Below, piece by piece: positions 6,011 to 6,257 of a stretch of 6,257 bases of DNA. Source of the DNA: JBIICS01 sp044238735 (GTDB lineage Bacteria > Bacteroidota > Bacteroidia > UBA4408). Position numbers and translations under genes: made by a program. Below the pieces are notes generated by a model. The model made no database searches and was not told the DNA's origin. It saw only the letters and a program-made list of their open reading frames with translations. The stretch lies in the NCBI GenBank assembly GCA_044238735.1, contig JBIICS010000156.1, forward strand, positions 1 to 6,257, given 5' to 3'. The stretch's first letter is position 1, and every line of letters begins with the position of its first letter.

Positions 6011-6257
6011 TTAGGGCATAACCACGAGTTGGACGGTATGGCGACTTTTCACCTCTACAAGTAATTTTTTATCAATCATTACCCTGTCTATAGTTTGCTG
6101 ATCGTAATATCGGATGGTTATTAATTCTAATCCCGTATTATAAAGCACCTTAAATCGTTTTCGTAAACTTTCAATTAAAGGGAGTATTTTTTTCTCATCA
6201 TAATCTGTACACACCGAAAAACTGATAGCTGAATTCTGCATGGAGTTTATCTTAACT
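6011..6257 (-). CDS. lysC: Aspartate kinase, C-terminal ACT-domain end (partial, runs off window)
   Basis: Only the C-terminal 82 or so residues are present, and the frame stays open to the window edge, so the start lies outside. An internal Met at 6241 is not the start, because recognisable protein (VKINS) continues upstream of it. The segment VKINSMQNSAISFSVCTD, then LRKRFKVLYNTGLELITIRYYD and the end KSRHTVQLVVMP, matches the second ACT region of Bacteroidota aspartate kinases, which phosphorylate L-aspartate at the first step of Lys/Thr/Met synthesis. The ACT region is where lysine or threonine feedback acts. The stop immediately follows the ACT domain, so no homoserine dehydrogenase is fused at this end. 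It converges on the propeller gene with a 6-bp gap and is probably a neighbour without a functional link. The family call is strong; the paralogue symbol is less certain. Confidence 0.85.
   Translation of the reverse strand, partial: VKINSMQNSAISFSVCTDYDEKKILPLIESLRKRFKVLYNTGLELITIRYYDQQTIDRVMIDKKLLVEVKSRHTVQLVVMP

Noticed and set aside
6001..6014. CTAA/TTAG mini-hairpin between the convergent genes as a bidirectional terminator
   Set aside because: Only four weak base pairs (CTAA at 6001-6004, TTAG at 6011-6014) without a clear T tail; not credible as an intrinsic terminator.

Overview
This AT-rich window reads as chromosomal DNA of a Bacteroidota (Bacteroidetes) bacterium. The evidence is a TAnnTTTG-type promoter, A-rich start regions instead of Shine-Dalgarno sites, two proteins with C-terminal type IX secretion (T9SS) sorting domains, and a Bacteroidota-style cobalamin riboswitch leader. 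The content is a vitamin B12 (corrinoid) outer-membrane acquisition locus.

Layout: a promoter (about 81-112) drives a leader with a well-conserved cobalamin riboswitch aptamer (116-270). Possible switching hairpins follow, including an 11-bp perfect stem that ends one base before the first start codon. Four plus-strand genes come next: (1) a T9SS-exported protein with two DUF4465 domains (378-2000); (2) after a 142-bp gap holding inverted repeats, a second T9SS-exported protein of a family I cannot name (2143-3114); (3) a BtuB-like TonB-dependent receptor of 618 aa (3111-4967); (4) a surface-lipoprotein-like YncE/DUF5074 beta-propeller with seven visible blade repeats, resembling BtuG (4964-6004). 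Genes 2/3 and 3/4 overlap by 4 bp (TTGA and ATGA), so they are probably translationally coupled. The minus strand then carries the 3' end of an aspartate kinase gene (6011-6257, running off the window), convergent and only 6 bp away; it is probably unrelated to B12 uptake.

Proposed working model (inference): when B12 is scarce the riboswitch allows expression. The propeller lipoprotein captures corrinoid at the surface and hands it to the TonB-dependent receptor for transport into the periplasm. The two T9SS cargo proteins are surface-attached or released accessory factors. No inner-membrane BtuCDF transporter, TonB/ExbBD or corrinoid-remodelling gene lies inside the window. The least described parts are the tandem DUF4465 protein, the unnamed T9SS protein, and the architecture of the riboswitch expression platform.
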